Below, piece by piece: positions 63,202 to 64,000 of a DNA stretch of 64,000 bases. The notes under the pieces were generated by a model. The model ran no database searches and had not been told where the DNA came from. It saw only the letters and a list, made by a program, of their open reading frames with translations. The stretch is taken from the NCBI GenBank assembly GCA_965222505.1, contig OZ244956.1, positions 4,092,001 to 4,156,000 on the forward strand, written 5' to 3'. Each line of letters opens with the position of its first letter. Within the stretch, counting starts at the first letter, position 1. Source of the stretch: G965222505 sp965222505. Lineage in GTDB: Bacteria; Bacteroidota; Rhodothermia; Rhodothermales; DATKEJ01. Both the position numbers and the translations under genes were made by a program.

Positions 63202-63834
63202 ATGAACGCACTTAACATGGTCGTCTTTGGAGCCACGGGTAGCGTTGGCCGCGAAGTTCTTAAACAAGCATTGGCTCAAGGGCACACAGTTACGGCTTTT
63301 GCACGTACGCCCGCAAAATTGACCGATGTATCAGCGGCACTGCGCGTCGTGCAGGGTGATGTAATGGACCTGGCTGCTGTGGAACAGGCGGTGCAAGGCC
63401 AAGATGTGGTATTGTGTGTACTGGGCGCGGGACTCAAGGGTACCGTTCGGGCAGAAGGGACGCGCATCATTATCGATGCGATGAAACGCGCAGGGGTTCG
63501 GCGCTTGATTTGCCAGAGTACGCTGGGCGTCGGCAGCAGCCGTGGCAACCTGAACTTCTATTGGAAATACGTGATGTTCGGTGGGCTTTTGCGCCGGGCC
63601 TATGCCGATCATGTACGGCAGGAAGCGTACGTCAGGGAGAGTGGGCTCGACTGGACGATTGTCCGCTCGGCTGCCTTCACGGATGGTCCGCACACAGAGG
63701 CTTATCAGCATGGCTTTTCTTCAACCGCGCCCAACCTGACGCTGAAGATCTCACGGGCAGATGTGGCCGATTTTCTGCTGAAGCAAACATCGGATACGGC
63801 CTACCTGCACCAGACGCCGGGGTTATCCTACTGA
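63202..63834 (+). CDS. NAD(P)H-binding atypical SDR family protein
   Basis: About 210 residues from ATG 63202 (GAGAG about 9 bp upstream). The frame continues to 63124 but the added residues lack fold features. A Rossmann start, MVVFGATGSVGREVLKQALA, is followed by VVQGDVMDLAAVEQAVQG, LICQSTLGVGSS and GLDWTIVRSAAFTDG, typical of NmrA-like/flavin-reductase-like NAD(P)-binding proteins. Probably a redox enzyme or redox sensor. Divergent AraC gene upstream is the likely regulator. Confidence 0.88.
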   Translation: MNALNMVVFGATGSVGREVLKQALAQGHTVTAFARTPAKLTDVSAALRVVQGDVMDLAAVEQAVQGQDVVLCVLGAGLKGTVRAEGTRIIIDAMKRAGVRRLICQSTLGVGSSRGNLNFYWKYVMFGGLLRRAYADHVRQEAYVRESGLDWTIVRSAAFTDGPHTEAYQHGFSSTAPNLTLKISRADVADFLLKQTSDTAYLHQTPGLSY

Positions 63835-63838
63835 AATA

Positions 63839-64000
63839 TTACGCACTACGGGAAATACCGAGGTGGGTATAGACGGGCGCTGTGAGGCCGGGGGGCGTGG
63901 CAATCAGGCCAGTGAGTAAGGGCCGGGCTTTCTGGTTGAAGGCGACGGGTTGGCCGGATACATCACAGACATCGCCTCCGGCGGCCTGGATCATGGCTAC
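63839..64000 (-). CDS. Inositol monophosphatase/CysQ-family phosphatase, C-terminal part
   Basis: 54 codons including stop, continuing past the right edge. The sequence VAMIQAAGGDVCDVSGQPVA, then FNQKARPLLTGLIATP, is the typical C-terminal end of Li-sensitive phosphatases (IMPase, FBPase-like, CysQ), where the AGG motif and a following D-x-x-G strand are conserved. The metal-binding motifs lie outside the window, so inositol-phosphate versus PAP phosphatase cannot be decided. It converges on the SDR-like gene with a 4-bp gap. Confidence 0.75.
   Translation of the reverse strand, partial: VAMIQAAGGDVCDVSGQPVAFNQKARPLLTGLIATPPGLTAPVYTHLGISRSA

Overview
The window looks like a chromosomal segment of a Bacteroidota-superphylum bacterium, most likely Rhodothermota or Balneolota. 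The evidence is moderately GC-rich coding sequence (estimated by eye), two TonB-dependent receptors with carboxypeptidase-regulatory N-domains, proteins with type IX secretion (T9SS) C-terminal sorting domains, the gene order ileS - DksA-like - lspA, a Tgt and a DksA-like protein without their zinc ligands, and few strong Shine-Dalgarno sites. I see no rRNA, tRNA, CRISPR array, phage or intact insertion sequence.

Layout: 1-5.1 kb (minus strand) has a truncated TonB receptor, a CPBP protease, a TPR/TPM/LemA group and a c-type-haem plus copper monooxygenase lipoprotein. 5.4-10.4 kb (plus) has ileS, a DksA-like gene, lspA and a LuxR-type response regulator. 10.4-16.6 kb (minus) has a T9SS-sorted BNR-repeat protein and pyruvate phosphate dikinase. 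17-31.6 kb (plus) has a DUF4783 protein, a very large NtrY-like kinase, TrkA/TrkH potassium uptake, an oxidoreductase, a SemiSWEET, an internally deleted Tat protein, the Mla lipid-transport genes mlaE/mlaF/mlaD and tgt. 31.7-41.3 kb is mixed: TonB receptor, fasciclin lipoprotein, GNAT enzyme, an orphan T9SS sorting domain, aldehyde dehydrogenase, and a vanadium-haloperoxidase-like secreted protein.

41.3-52.6 kb is the most coherent unit: seven tightly packed minus-strand genes that look like a synthase-dependent exopolysaccharide system. They encode a degenerate KaiC/RecA-like protein, a TPR plus outer-membrane barrel exporter, a processive GT2 synthase, a small proline-rich membrane protein, two paralogous NodB-like proteins without the usual catalytic residues, and a membrane-anchored GH18 hydrolase. 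A PQQ-propeller lipoprotein with a structured leader is divergent from it. 55-64 kb has a HepT/MntA toxin-antitoxin pair, an RND efflux operon (RND/MFP/TolC), an AraC regulator divergent from an NAD(P)-binding protein, and the 3' end of an inositol-monophosphatase/CysQ-family gene.

The most unusual feature at the DNA level is a set of at least ten intergenic arrays built on a strict 7-bp period. Several fold into hairpins because one arm repeats the heptamer and the other repeats its reverse complement. The heptamer differs between loci while the architecture stays the same. One array lies inside the start of a coding sequence in the exopolysaccharide operon, where gain or loss of one unit would shift the frame.
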